A DNA stretch of 64,000 nt from an uncultured Prevotella sp. Its GTDB lineage: Bacteria; Bacteroidota; Bacteroidia; Bacteroidales; Bacteroidaceae. This document shows, in pieces, positions 16,501-23,425 of the stretch. The notes under the pieces were generated by a model that saw only the letters and a program-made list of their open reading frames with translations, ran no database searches and was not told the origin of the DNA. The first letter of the stretch is position 1, and each line of letters begins with the position of its first letter. A program made the position numbers and the translations under genes. The stretch is from the NCBI GenBank assembly GCA_944319915.1, contig CALUEY010000003.1:102475-166474 (forward strand). The letters run 5' to 3'.

Positions 16501-19124
16501 CCTGGAACAACAAGGCTAACAACATCTCGTCGAGCGAAGATAACCACAACCGTGCGTTCGGCCTTACTGGCAACGACGAGGCAGCCCGCGAGAACAACGA
16601 GGACATAATGAACGGGCCCAATTTCCGCGACCCGCTCAATGCCGACAAAGAGAGCCGCGACTACCGCATACGCCCGAGCCTGACGCTGCTTAACAAGGGC
16701 GGCAACAGGCATTATACTGATAATGTGCAGGGCATTGCGGACGGCAACATCCCCGACACCGAGCGCGACCTTGCGGGCAGCCCGCGCCTCACCGACGGCT
16801 CGATTGACATCGGCGCCTACGAGTACGAGGCTCCGCTGCGCCCGATTATCTACGTAAAGGCCGACGTGGTGGCCGACGATGCCGACGGCAGCAGCTGGGC
16901 AAAGGCCTTGGACGACCTTCAGGGAGCTGCCGACCTTGCAGGCATCTACGCCAACAACAACCCGGGCGAGAGCGGCTATGTGTTCGTGCATAATAACATC
17001 GACGGTCAGTCGCTGCGCCTCACGCTGCCCAATACCAAGGTGTATGGCGGCATGAACGACGAGCAGACCACTGCCATATCGCAGGCTGATGATGGCTCGT
17101 GGACTGGCGTTGCCGAGGCCGTGGGCGGCTTGCTCTCCGCCCGCAGCGGTCTGCTTGAGCGCACAAACCGCACCAAGCTCAGCACTGTCTTGGTAAATGC
17201 TGATGCCGCGGTGGCCGACGGCTTCGAGGTCAATGGCAATGCCAGTGTCACCAACGGCTATCTCTCCACGTCGATAGTGAACGGTAATGTGAACGGTGTA
17301 GCCGATGGCATACTCTACAATACGCTTGTTTATGGCGTAGTGAAAAGCGTCAAGGCAGTAAACGTAACTGCCAAGGGTGCGATAACAGCAGCCGATGGTA
17401 GCGCAAACAACCGCAGTGCGGTGACTGAGACTGAGACCAACACTTACGTTACCGCCCCGCACTGGAACTACCAGCTCATGGAGACATCTGACAGCATAGA
17501 CCACGAGGGCAATGATAACGACATTACCAATGCTTGCATCGATACCGTAGGCCACAGCCGCGACATTGCGGGCAACAAGCGCATACGCATACGCAACACG
17601 GTTGACAACGGTTGCTTCGAGACGTGGGATTTGAAGGACGGCGGCGAGGTGACTGCCGAAGACTATCCCCACGGCCAGTCGGTGGTCTACGTGCGCAGCG
17701 GCAAGGAACTGCTGCTCAACCGCGACTACACCGCCGCCTCGCCGTTCAATCCCGGTGTGCTGCTGCTTGAGCACCGCGCCGGACTGCGCGGCAACGGAAA
17801 GAACATCGGCCTCGGCAATGTAATCGTGGAGCGCAGCGTGGCGCAGGGTGGCATCGACATGGCTTACGTGCCGTTTGAAGTGAGTACATTCGAGAATGGC
17901 TCAGCCCTGCCCGTGAAGTATTACGACGGGGCAGCGCGCGCCGCCTACGACTATACCTTCGACAGTGCCGACGGCAAGGCATGGACTGACGCCACCGCCT
18001 ACGGCCGCACGGGTCTGCTGATAGACAACAGCCAAGGTTCTGCCGATGCCCGCGTGCGCTTCGTTGGCCAGGGCGACAATGTGTATGCCGAGGGGCCGGG
18101 CATGAATGCGCCCAAGCAGGTGACGCTGGCCTACAACAACTTCAACGAGCCGTGGGCTACGCCCGCCGATGGCGGCAACCGCTTTACCCACAAGGAGAAC
18201 ATGAGCTGGAACCTCTTCGGCTCGCCTTACCTCTGCGCCATGAACTATGCCGACATGGAGTATGGCCGCGTTATCTATGGTCACAACGGCAGCAACTACG
18301 TTACGCTGAACACCACCGAGGCTAACGAGAACGGCTACATCCCCGCAGGCGATGCCGTGTTCACCCAGACCGCCACGCTGAAGTCAGCCGGCGAGACGTT
18401 CGACGTGGCTCAGCCTGATAATGTTCCTACTGGTGAACCTTACGGCGGCATGACTGCACTACAGCTCACCGTGGCTGCTGCGGGCGACACGCGCGCAACC
18501 GAGGTTGGTGGCAGCGATGTGCTGCAGCTCAATGCCGTGGAGGCCGCTGCTGCCCGCACCGACTTCGACCCGTCGGTCGACGGCGTGAAGTGGATGGCAG
18601 ACTCTACAGCCCAGATATTCGCTGCGCGCGGCACGGGCCGCTACTCGCTCCTCTCGGCGGTTAGCCGCGAGGGCGAGGTGGCCGTGGGCCTGAGCCTGCC
18701 TGAGGCGGGTATGTACACCATAGCCCTGCCCGATGACTGCCCTGCCGATGGCTATGAGGCCGTGGAGTTGCACGATGCTGCCACGGGCCGTACCGCCGAC
18801 CTCTTGGAGGGTGGCTACGATTTCTCCGTAGCTGAGGCCGGCGAGGTGAACGGACGGTTCACCGTTAGCTTCAGGCGCATGGCCGACGACCGCATGGCCG
18901 ACGCCATCCGCATCTGGTCGCCTGCCGCTGCTACAGTGGCCGTGACCGGCCTTGCAGAGGGCGACGTGGTGCGAGTGTTCTCTGCCTCGGGTGTGATGGC
19001 TGCGCAGGGCGTGGCCGCAGGCTCTACGCTCCGCCTCGCCGCCCCGGTATCGGGCGTGGCCGTAGTAGAGATTGTTAGAGGCGAGGAGAGCGTAAAGACG
19101 GGGAAAGTAAGAGTGAAGAATTAA
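7554..19124 (+). CDS. Giant (3,856 aa) modular beta-helix surface protein with sorting domain
   Basis: A very large secreted protein: signal peptide (FLCVMMITVLFPMGAQA), then eight consecutive modules that each open with an IYV-type strand plus a GSSWA(N/D)A-like motif and close with a (D/V)(I/L)GA(F/Y)E(Y) motif. Module starts fall near residues 24, 433, 934, 1292, 1854, 2248, 2768 and 3097. Inside each are right-handed beta-helix repeats (GGGIYSDGVGYTLSRC, NNTA.., VVWGN), the pattern seen in choice-of-anchor Q and pectate-lyase-like adhesins. Residues about 3450-3780 are non-repetitive, and the last ~75 residues (VRVFSASGVMAAQGVA, ending GKVRVKN) look like a type IX sorting domain. No lyase active-site signature was identified, so an adhesin or fimbria-associated tip role is inferred from context. 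The coding region about 11550-12960 is visibly less GC-rich than its flanks, suggesting module exchange. Confidence 0.85.
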   Translation: MKKVFRFLCVMMITVLFPMGAQATRYYVTVDAPPEGTGASWNDAMPLDTAISRAVAGDELWLMGYADGGREYSYVVPKEGYELKAGVRLYGGFAGTEASIDGRAVIDGKAYRMTYRTVLTADISRNDTVDATNLIFPANTLRQDNATRVLTLNLERTSASGNQNQQSTVVDGITIARGHADGGQGGGILVTGRGVNYEIRRCFFIENYAAEGGALCVAYGVQGGIVDRCGFFNNAAGARGTLSNSGGAISLRGAGTVVNTAVFNNENGGILLSGNNARVINSTVVRNTGSGIDGNSSTQVLNTVVWGNSLLSMTDDARPAFSHSAYPEANPGGTDGTDGNDNVYLAARNNEPDGPHFSSPSVKIGFDTDYRILEQLYPLWTWEPMEATPLVDAGDNGAYTESYFGSADLGGNARQAGKSIDIGAFEYQPMAEGRIRYVRPGGTGSGTSWADAAGNIQAMIDDLADNNPQQLPGEVWVAAGEYEPQSYVISGMNYSASFRMRDGISVYGGFAGTETSKTEREMSGSMPWQFKNTTVLSGAYYDHANLAYADGRWTLTSDSRHVVWFAPMQGEQAFARVTVLDGVTIRGGYAQGNTGLADFMTDCGAGVYIDGENARLQNCIVKENYATGNGGGVWLKDGRVQTSLIYNNNAEAAGGAVYVSGQGLVHRSMLTNNTARNGAAAYLDNSVGDGSIPEYLVLSTCVVTNNTARGNGAVYCARGGVLLQNTIANNNCITATDLTDPNASQTGGIYIDGYALVANSVVWNNRMGSDAQTATNIPMYARNQSVATVRFMYNAMSGVNNAVWNNTLQEQTLSLVDANRGITDNSQTIGPRFATNTGATNYTDDNSLQGKIGVQSDWNSANGTAIDYYWEPIAGSNLWARGMAIGQLPAEVVLAPEIDIEGGLFDQKPAVGAFHVDRSPIVPALERNAENKYNLVIYVDADCTEPDHDGSSWATAYRSVNDAISFFAGLTEDSEVTVLSEGSKQQLDWRRGVDSLVIRVLEGNLWPRYAFVNDDPKTATLDILAMQSGKPLRIVGGYHRNDAESRSVVRDPLTYRSQLNGNNGGDSLEEGLYHVVTVEPGAKAELDGFHVINGYAAGAASLHYGAGMLVRDGADVTLTNCIFENNTAAEGAAIDARNAKLTMQNCVVNNNTNTNTAAPVVNCPAGSLTMQHVTIVNNIGAAVKDEKSLSGTSFSKGNTSKNSIDDDKLATTGAEGAANFANPTNRSGATLGFDTYLGGYSSFRPLTSSAPAADLIINKGGSSSLTHDIMGNERNLGGVPDLGAYEADLPRAGKVIYVRSYNTVWDGDREESDGSPSMALSTAGDGSSWENAINGNAVCDLQRSGITETDAGFYINGNGTLRLSSLAYKEYGDGGGYGPTSRHYDDFWNGVNSKNGYGDANYRYFTIKNNRDERYVSGLQYAVEKAAEANADLQPGEDSVEVWVAAGIYTDYKGFVMRDRVRVLGGFPKDGMPGEGDRIPLLSDYIPASSEYETINKRDYETILQIRKETPVTFANGGNSASVKQWVNNLGQTRKYVLYQPDVCMPTWDKAGDSNTGGNVYRYLNDANRDPNYVEYRGVTWDGFTVRHGYIRSYYSNRDGGAGIRAFRGVTLQNMVITHNCNVHNNRNRGGGLYMDGENSRINNSFILNNYLGTAGESMGGGAYIIVGTGYNLVVANNHCSYSGGGLFMERASFFNNTVAYNRANNFGSGLSQWSGSTASTRLELYNCIFYGNEGASVLFSNAPGTFQPAYNCYVQGTISGLSDKFNGNGNFTGSDANSNPFAGASNARYSNDYRLAANSSCVNHGTLEAGDIVINLPETDMDYTARIKDCTVDIGAYERDNQDNTQPETYGNTRTYYVTQNGAGTSSGNSLANAACADKLQTVLNAAGELKRSNPQLDVVVKVAGYESFVYHANTLADDRDPVSYSYVIPCGVRVEGGYSDEDNNWRDDGSRDVMRNKTVLSAIRQATETTQEVQGYHTVTFEELPEGWTGGETIIDGLWLTDGSATSLAGAGNPNTRGGGAIVPAGAHVRNCIVEGCEAIDGGGLYLMPGATVSGTAVLRNTATSGGGIYADNTDAAEDSRAHIISCTIADNTADDGGGLYLEDGAAMSVNTVIWGNEAPSGRNVSGVGTERFADSRLATVFGDVNDGEYYPFNDCFIESQEMPSDFENASMTGDSTVYFADSYRRLKEFSPLVKHGVSDAYQDALATEFGISAQDVQSIDRSQQLERIDAGAFAYDGGVLPTKHFTRLFVSQTANVKLSDESQMMNYLGRTFYTSFATIDDALAYIRQQREDGHYLNTEFEILVSGGTYKPATQRETTADVAYDQRLYSFAVPHGVKIYGGFSGTELISSDGVESISCADGSTLKLAADDNIYDIIDDRVYSDFNQNGIKEAWELANQTILSGNINVSATASNVYHVVYSDATGVSDPMPVTLDGLTVMNGETSNVLSEVSQSNEQGRGGGIYSDGVGYTLSRCRLMNNYGVRGGAVFVRDARLNVVGSIFAGNGWSANMTAPELPDISGTTQPARGGAIFLAGINYDGTSLHAVNSLFVNNETTGQGGAIGTNFAEGVITNVDPRLDIINCTFARNKAQTNAVLYNHNGKSHITNTLIWGNESQGYDTETDAAHVAISYSASDYDYKGLFVQDDANYNILLDKENNSPSGPRFVKPAATAGIGGNDATDLWNPAAISVVTDAGNGQMNTDDNITGAYGNWFGGAGLVGYADQYMGTPDYLRYSGPVDPKTGKTGACPIDIGAYEYQYVSNFQTMTAIYVATEDAGNRSGNSWANATSDLRGAIAGASNPAQNDGTRTIYVRDGDYSLPRLSARQAYVLLMAKSDLSDSLVIKGSCTGVAHTQDFGNQTVVRNHPNAGKAENLFSVNANEKVVVIEGFTFINGDGRGMEVATDADGTFTLKNGALRANGTDGMHIGTNNGSVLIYNTLFADNAQAGLTPNGTTTLVNTTFANNGTDLQNLSALSIYNTVSWNNKANNISSSEDNHNRAFGLTGNDEAARENNEDIMNGPNFRDPLNADKESRDYRIRPSLTLLNKGGNRHYTDNVQGIADGNIPDTERDLAGSPRLTDGSIDIGAYEYEAPLRPIIYVKADVVADDADGSSWAKALDDLQGAADLAGIYANNNPGESGYVFVHNNIDGQSLRLTLPNTKVYGGMNDEQTTAISQADDGSWTGVAEAVGGLLSARSGLLERTNRTKLSTVLVNADAAVADGFEVNGNASVTNGYLSTSIVNGNVNGVADGILYNTLVYGVVKSVKAVNVTAKGAITAADGSANNRSAVTETETNTYVTAPHWNYQLMETSDSIDHEGNDNDITNACIDTVGHSRDIAGNKRIRIRNTVDNGCFETWDLKDGGEVTAEDYPHGQSVVYVRSGKELLLNRDYTAASPFNPGVLLLEHRAGLRGNGKNIGLGNVIVERSVAQGGIDMAYVPFEVSTFENGSALPVKYYDGAARAAYDYTFDSADGKAWTDATAYGRTGLLIDNSQGSADARVRFVGQGDNVYAEGPGMNAPKQVTLAYNNFNEPWATPADGGNRFTHKENMSWNLFGSPYLCAMNYADMEYGRVIYGHNGSNYVTLNTTEANENGYIPAGDAVFTQTATLKSAGETFDVAQPDNVPTGEPYGGMTALQLTVAAAGDTRATEVGGSDVLQLNAVEAAAARTDFDPSVDGVKWMADSTAQIFAARGTGRYSLLSAVSREGEVAVGLSLPEAGMYTIALPDDCPADGYEAVELHDAATGRTADLLEGGYDFSVAEAGEVNGRFTVSFRRMADDRMADAIRIWSPAAATVAVTGLAEGDVVRVFSASGVMAAQGVAAGSTLRLAAPVSGVAVVEIVRGEESVKTGKVRVKN

Positions 19125-19202
19125 GAGTGAAGAATTAAGAATTAAGAGTGAAGAATTAAGAATTAAGAGTGAAGAATGAAGAATTAAGAGTGAAGAATTA
19201 AG

Positions 19203-19252
19203 AAAGGCAAGCCCTTCCCGAAGCACAGTTGCGGGAAGGGCTTGCCTTTTTT
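19203..19252 (+). terminator. Strong intrinsic terminator of the fimbrial/adhesin locus
   Basis: AAAGGCAAGCCCTTCCCG and CGGGAAGGGCTTGCCTTTT form a long perfect stem around aagcacagttg, followed by a T-run. It lies 79 bases after the giant gene, beyond a stretch of repeated gaattaagagtgaa units (19105-19204). The A/T symmetry could let it act in both directions. Confidence 0.9.
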
Positions 19253-19379
19253 GTTGGGAGGTTTGGGAGGTTTGGGAGTAATGGGAGAACTGTGAGTACT
19301 GGGAATATGCGAGCCACGCCCTGCCATACTTGCATTTGTCTTAACTCCTTGACTCCTTAACTCCTTAACTCCTTGACTC

Positions 19380-19946
19380 CTAACGCCCTAAATTCTTAAT
19401 TTTTACAGGCTTTGGGGCTGTTAGCAGGGGCGTGCAGCCCTTGAAGCCGGAGGCGATATAGGAGCGGCAGAGGGTGGTGTCGGTGCGGGCCTCGGCGGCG
19501 GTGATGGGCAGCGAATACATCTCGGTGAAGGGGTTGCGGTCAGTGATGTGGGCCATGAGGGTGGCGCGGTCGGGTGCTTCGGGCAGTGCGGCGTATTGCT
19601 CGTAGGTGTAGTCGAGGAACACGGTGTTGGGCGTTATGCCTCGGCGGTCGAGCAGGTAGCCATGGCCAAGGGGCAGCGGCTTTTGCTCGGCGTTGCGCAG
19701 GTCGGCGGGGTCGGGGTAGGAGGTGATGCGCGTGCGGTTGGCGTTCATCGTGACAGGCACGTTGTTGGTGTAGTCGCGCGCCGTGCGGTAGACAACCGCT
19801 GCCGGGCGCGCCATGTTAGGAGAGCTTGTGCTGCCGATGGTGGCAGAGGCAATAGCGTCGAGGTGGCGGGGTGATGTAGTGGCTTTGTTGCCGGAGCAGG
19901 CCGCCGCTATTGCGCCGGCTGCGAGGATGGGGAATAGGGGTTTCAT
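19380..19946 (-). CDS. Hypothetical lipoprotein
   Basis: A 188-residue lipoprotein with signal MKPLFPILAAGAIAAACSG (lipobox AAAC). The mature part contains PRHLDAIASATIGSTS, then RTARDYTNNVPVTMN and a cysteine-containing tail (TLCRSYIASGFKGCTPLL). I do not recognise the family. The frame is open upstream to 20102, but that extension encodes a low-complexity SPI repeat from the 9-bp tandem repeat and precedes a good signal peptide, so the start at 19946 is chosen. It reads opposite to the fimbrial locus and is downstream of, and co-directional with, the C10 protease gene, from which it is separated by a terminator-like hairpin. Function unknown. Confidence 0.65.
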   Translation of the reverse strand: MKPLFPILAAGAIAAACSGNKATTSPRHLDAIASATIGSTSSPNMARPAAVVYRTARDYTNNVPVTMNANRTRITSYPDPADLRNAEQKPLPLGHGYLLDRRGITPNTVFLDYTYEQYAALPEAPDRATLMAHITDRNPFTEMYSLPITAAEARTDTTLCRSYIASGFKGCTPLLTAPKPVKIKNLGR

Positions 19947-19954
19947 GATGCTGT

Positions 19955-20041
19955 CTTTTCTTATTGGGCTTATTGGGCCTATTGGGCTTATAGAACCTAT
20001 AGGACTAATAGGACTAATAGGGCTTAATAGGACTAATAGGT
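19955..20041. repeat. Tandem degenerate 9-bp repeat upstream of the lipoprotein gene
   Basis: About nine units of the type ttattgggc / actaatagg lie immediately upstream (minus sense) of the lipoprotein start at 19946. They belong to the same family as 1021-1137 and the coding repeat at 5801-5892. Being adjacent to the start codon, copy-number change would alter the 5' leader length of this gene. Confidence 0.75.
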
Positions 20042-20052
20042 TGTTATGACAG

Positions 20053-20099
20053 AAAAAGCTCCGCCCAGCCACGAGGACTACCACGCGGAAAGGCGGAGC
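20053..20099 (-). terminator. Intrinsic terminator-like hairpin after the C10 protease gene
   Basis: Read on the minus strand, GCTCCGCC (20099-20092) pairs with GGCGGAGC (20065-20058) and is followed by five T. The loop is long (about 26 bases), so efficiency is uncertain. It lies 28 bases downstream of the protease stop. Confidence 0.65.
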
Positions 20100-20126
20100 C
20101 AATTCTTAATTCATAATTTCTAATTC

Positions 20127-22505
20127 TTAATTCTTAACCACCTTCTTGGTCTTTCCGTTTTCCTTGATGATATAAGTGCCTGGGGCGAGCTGCGAGAGGT
20201 CGGCCTTGGTAGCGTGCTGGCGCAGCAGGCAGCGGCCCGCGAGGTTATAGATGCTGATATCGTGGGGCAGGGCATCGTCGCTGATGCCATCGACGGGCGT
20301 GAGTGCGCCTACGGTGAACTCCGCGTAGTTGTTGTTATAGCTTATTTGCTGGAGGAAGTAGCCCGCGTAAACATAGTAGAGCGATGTTATGTAGGTCTTG
20401 CCCACCTCAAGCCCCTCGATGCTGCCGCTGAGGGTTACGTTGCGTGTTTCGCCCTCGCCGATGTAGAGGTCGGTGGTGAGGTAGCCCACGTTGTCATCGC
20501 CGTCCTCGGGGAACACGTAGGCAAAGATCTGGTTGCCGTAGAAGCCCGAGTTGCAGGTGATGGCAGCAGAGAATTGCAAGTTGTCGGCTGTGACGTTGCC
20601 GGCGTTGCTCACTGTTAGCGGACTTGCCATTGAGAAGCTCGGGTCGCCCTCGGGAGCCTCGGTGACTGTGATGGGCAGTCGCTCGCTAAGTATCGCGTTC
20701 GCGTTGAGCGAGGCAATCACAAGCTCGTAGTTGCCCGTTGCCACAGGTGCGGGCAAGGTGAACGTCAGGTCAGTGGCATCTCCGCCAATGATGTCAACGG
20801 CTATGGGGTTGGAGTTGGCCAGTATTTCGTTGCCGCCCACAGCCACGATGGCCGCAAACACCTCGTCGATGTATTCGCCGCTGCCATTGTTGGTGATGGT
20901 AGCCTTCACCTGGAAGTTTTGCGCGGCGTAAGGCGTAGAGAGCAGCGAAACGCCGGTGGCCTCGGTGTTCTCCACGGGAGCGTCGGGTGAGCTGAAGAGA
21001 ATCATGCTGTAGTTGACTGTAGCGATCAGGTGGGTCATGCCGTATGTGATGTTGGAGCGTATGTCGTGCCAAGTGCCGTCGTTCTCGTCGCGGTAGGCGG
21101 GATATACGAGGTACGAGCCAGACTCCGTGGGGAAGCCCTCGAGGCTCATCTCGAATTGTCTGTAGCCATAGTTCGTTGACAATTCGGCAGTATAGTCGGA
21201 TGCGAGGTAGAGCGAGTCGCCGTCGGGGCATACCACCTTGATGCCGAGCGTCATGTTGCAGTTGCCGCTGCCGTAGTTGTAGAAGCCTCCCGTGAATGTA
21301 ACGTAGTCGTTCATACTGACAATGGGCGTGGAGGTGGTGAAGCCATTGGCGCAGTACATGAGCGGCGTGGCCACGGAGCCGGCCTCAGCAGGCCTTATGG
21401 CGATGGCGGCGTTCTGGTTGAAGTTGTAGCCTGAGGAGCTGCCGCCCGTGCCTTGTGCGGTGGGGTCGAGGGCCGAAACGATGAAGTAGCCGTTGCTCAT
21501 GCCGTCCCACCCCCAGTTAATGTGGAAGTATCCGTCGCGGTAGCCATCGAAGACGAAGGCGTGCGCCCCGTCGTAAGAGCTGCCGGCGTAGTATACGGGC
21601 TGGCCGGCGGCGAGGCTGCGGTAGAGCATCTCCTGCCATTCGGCCAGGCCGTAGTAGTCGCGCCACAGCACGTTGACGCTGGGGTCATAGCCAAAGTAGT
21701 TGGCCAAGGCTTTGATGGCCTCCGTGGACTGCGTGCCGCTGCCTGAGGGATGGTAGCCCATCTCGGTGGCCACGCCGAGGTCGTACATCAGTTTGGCCAC
21801 GGCGTCCTTGGAGGCCTGCGTGCTGCCCTCGCCGTATGTGTCGGTCATGGCCTGCCAGTTGTATGTGCTCTCGCTGAAGTCGACAGAGAACTTGTTCTGC
21901 ACCTGGTCGTTCACCACCCAGTCGTAAGAGTGCGAGCCCGTGCCGCGCTCCGGCCACTTGTGGTAGTACATTATCTGCGCCACGGCCGTGGCCACGCAGC
22001 CCGTGGGGCACTTGTCGCCTTGGTACGTGGGGCAGAGCGCGTTGTAGGGGTCGTCTTGCCCCCACTGCGAGGTGAGCATAGGCTCGATGGCACTGTAAGT
22101 GGGCAGCTGCCTCTTCAGTTGCTTGGCGCCGTCGGCGGGGCTTTGTGCGGCGTAAGCCAGTTCGCGGGCATACTCGCCCAGCCACCAACGCATGGTCTCA
22201 GGCAAGGAGTCGGGGCGGAAGGTGCCTCTGTCGGCGTAGCCCAGCACCTCGGCGCGGGCGCGGTCGTCGGCAGCCACGATTACATATCCGCCGCTGCGCC
22301 CCCGGTTGAAGGCATAGTAGCCCTCGGCGGCCTGCGCCAGGGTTATGGCGTCGCCGCCTTGCGTAGCCGGAGCCTTGCGCATGGCCGGGGCGTTGTTGAA
22401 GAACCTGCCGGCTATTTGGTAAGCCTGCTTCTCGGTTATTTCGCCAGCCAGGGCAGACGCTGCGCAAAGCATCATGGCGGCAAGCAAGTGGAAAGTCTTT
22501 CTCAT
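20127..22505 (-). CDS. Secreted C10-family cysteine protease (streptopain/PrtT type)
   Basis: A 792-residue secreted protease. After the signal (LLAAMMLCAASALAG) comes a propeptide-like segment (EITEKQAYQIAGRFFNN) and a peptidase C10 core. The catalytic Cys lies in CPTGCVATAVAQIMYYH (about residue 170), and the catalytic His in YDGAHAFVFDGY (about residue 315), followed by the family-typical FHINWGWDGMSNGYF. Length exceeds the core because of beta-rich domains downstream and a C-terminal sorting-type domain (ISIYNLAGRCLL, TYIIKENGKTKKVVKN). Relatives include streptococcal SpeB, Porphyromonas PrtT and Bacteroides fragilis Bfp proteases; host-protein or nutritional proteolysis are the usual inferences. 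The frame is open to 22739, but the start at 22505 gives a correct signal peptide and lies downstream of a TACCTTTG promoter element. Nothing shows which proteins it cuts. Confidence 0.9.
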   Translation of the reverse strand: MRKTFHLLAAMMLCAASALAGEITEKQAYQIAGRFFNNAPAMRKAPATQGGDAITLAQAAEGYYAFNRGRSGGYVIVAADDRARAEVLGYADRGTFRPDSLPETMRWWLGEYARELAYAAQSPADGAKQLKRQLPTYSAIEPMLTSQWGQDDPYNALCPTYQGDKCPTGCVATAVAQIMYYHKWPERGTGSHSYDWVVNDQVQNKFSVDFSESTYNWQAMTDTYGEGSTQASKDAVAKLMYDLGVATEMGYHPSGSGTQSTEAIKALANYFGYDPSVNVLWRDYYGLAEWQEMLYRSLAAGQPVYYAGSSYDGAHAFVFDGYRDGYFHINWGWDGMSNGYFIVSALDPTAQGTGGSSSGYNFNQNAAIAIRPAEAGSVATPLMYCANGFTTSTPIVSMNDYVTFTGGFYNYGSGNCNMTLGIKVVCPDGDSLYLASDYTAELSTNYGYRQFEMSLEGFPTESGSYLVYPAYRDENDGTWHDIRSNITYGMTHLIATVNYSMILFSSPDAPVENTEATGVSLLSTPYAAQNFQVKATITNNGSGEYIDEVFAAIVAVGGNEILANSNPIAVDIIGGDATDLTFTLPAPVATGNYELVIASLNANAILSERLPITVTEAPEGDPSFSMASPLTVSNAGNVTADNLQFSAAITCNSGFYGNQIFAYVFPEDGDDNVGYLTTDLYIGEGETRNVTLSGSIEGLEVGKTYITSLYYVYAGYFLQQISYNNNYAEFTVGALTPVDGISDDALPHDISIYNLAGRCLLRQHATKADLSQLAPGTYIIKENGKTKKVVKN

Positions 22506-22545
22506 TTTGGTCTTCTGCTTTATTCTGTATTTACCAATTGTTATG

Positions 22546-22553
22546 CAAAGGTA
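22546..22553 (-). promoter_or_regulatory. -7 promoter element of the C10 protease gene
   Basis: TACCTTTG on the minus strand (written CAAAGGTA on plus) matches TAnnTTTG and lies about 40 bases before the chosen start at 22505. No convincing -33 TTTG is seen at the usual distance. Confidence 0.6.
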
Positions 22554-22889
22554 TATAAAAATGCGATTTTTACGCCCGGTGCATAAGAAATTCTTGTTTT
22601 TCTTAGAGGAAATATAGTGAAAAACAGCGAGATCCAGTGCGGGCAGATAAAGAAAAAGGTTTTTATTTTGGGGAAAAGATATCCCAAATAGCATAGAAGT
22701 AAGAATTAAGAAGTAAAAATTAAGAATAGGCTGCGCCATACCGCGTGGCCGGGCGTGGCCTGGCTTTCATGTCGAAGACGGGGAAGGGGAACGGGCGTGG
22801 GGCTGTTTGTACCACGTGTTCATCCTCGTGCTCACCCACTGCTCATCCACTGCTCACCCTCGTGCTCATCCTCGTTGACTTCCACGTTC

Positions 22890-23010
22890 TGGCGGGTCTG
22901 AGACCCGCCAGCTCCCGTGGCCGGCTCTGCGACCCGGTGAAGTGAATGAAACAAGCATGGCGCGGGTTGCAAACCCGCAACAGAAGGCTGGCGGGTCTCA
23001 GACCCGCCAG
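22890..23010. repeat. REP-like palindromes, four units
   Basis: Palindromes at 22890-22910 and 22988-23010 (arms TGGCGGGTCT/AGACCCGCCA), 22962-22978 (GCGGGTTGCAAACCCGC) and a degenerate one near 22921-22937. The outer units are flanked by ACGTT and AACGTG, so the cluster has an outer inverted symmetry. It lies in the 920-base gap between the divergent upstream side of the protease gene and the 3' end of the Rpn gene. The rest of that gap (22554-22889, 23011-23185) has no recognisable gene. Confidence 0.8.
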
Positions 23011-23189
23011 AACGTGGGTGAGCACGTGGGTGAGGGACGCAAAGGAAACGGAAAGTTAAGAATTAAGAAGCAAGAAAAATTAAGAAGCAAGAAGAATTAA
23101 GGAGTAAGAATGCCACAAAGCGCGTTTGTTTTTGAAGAGAACCAAGACCATTGTTTCTTTGGAAAAATCATGGTGTGCTTTGCGAAACG

Positions 23190-23265
23190 TGCCGTTTTGC
23201 AGTATGAAACGGCCTGTTTGAGCCTCCGAAACGGCCTGTTTCGCAGCGCAAAACGGCAGGTTTTG
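23190..23265. repeat. Tandem ~21-bp palindromic repeat (cgaaacggcctgtttcg type), copy 3
   Basis: Three to four units of (c)gaaacggcctgtttcg(c) spaced about 21 bases, each itself an imperfect inverted repeat (GAAAC...GTTTC). The same array occurs inside the two inverted elements at 37129-37360 and 55201-55434, but here it stands without the other parts of that element. Confidence 0.75.
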
Positions 23266-23367
23266 TTAACTTGTTGAATGTCAGTGGGTTAGTAGGTGCT
23301 TGCAAATTACTCGAAAAGGTATGAATTATGCCAAGTCGCATTATGCGTTTACTTGATTACGTGTTAA

Positions 23368-23414
23368 TCCCAAATCATTAGACCCCCAGTGTTGGGCAAT
23401 CTGATGATTTGGGA
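23368..23414. repeat. 15-bp inverted repeat downstream of the Rpn gene
   Basis: TCCCAAATCATTAGA (23368-23382) and TCTGATGATTTGGGA (23400-23414) form a near-perfect stem with a 17-base loop, 11 bases past the Rpn stop codon. No T-run follows on either strand, so it may be a transposon-end or mRNA 3'-stabilising hairpin rather than a standard terminator. Confidence 0.7.
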
Positions 23415-23425
23415 AAATGCGTGGA

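Noticed and set aside
7554-19124. Giant protein as a pectate lyase
   Set aside because: Beta-helix motifs are present, but no recognisable lyase catalytic signature was found; context favours adhesin or fimbrial tip.
19947-20102. Upstream extension of the minus-strand lipoprotein (SPI repeats)
   Set aside because: Encoded by the non-coding-type 9-bp repeat and a terminator arm; a good lipoprotein signal starts at 19946.
22506-22739. Upstream extension of the C10 protease
   Set aside because: The promoter element at 22546-22553 lies inside it, and the signal peptide begins at 22505.
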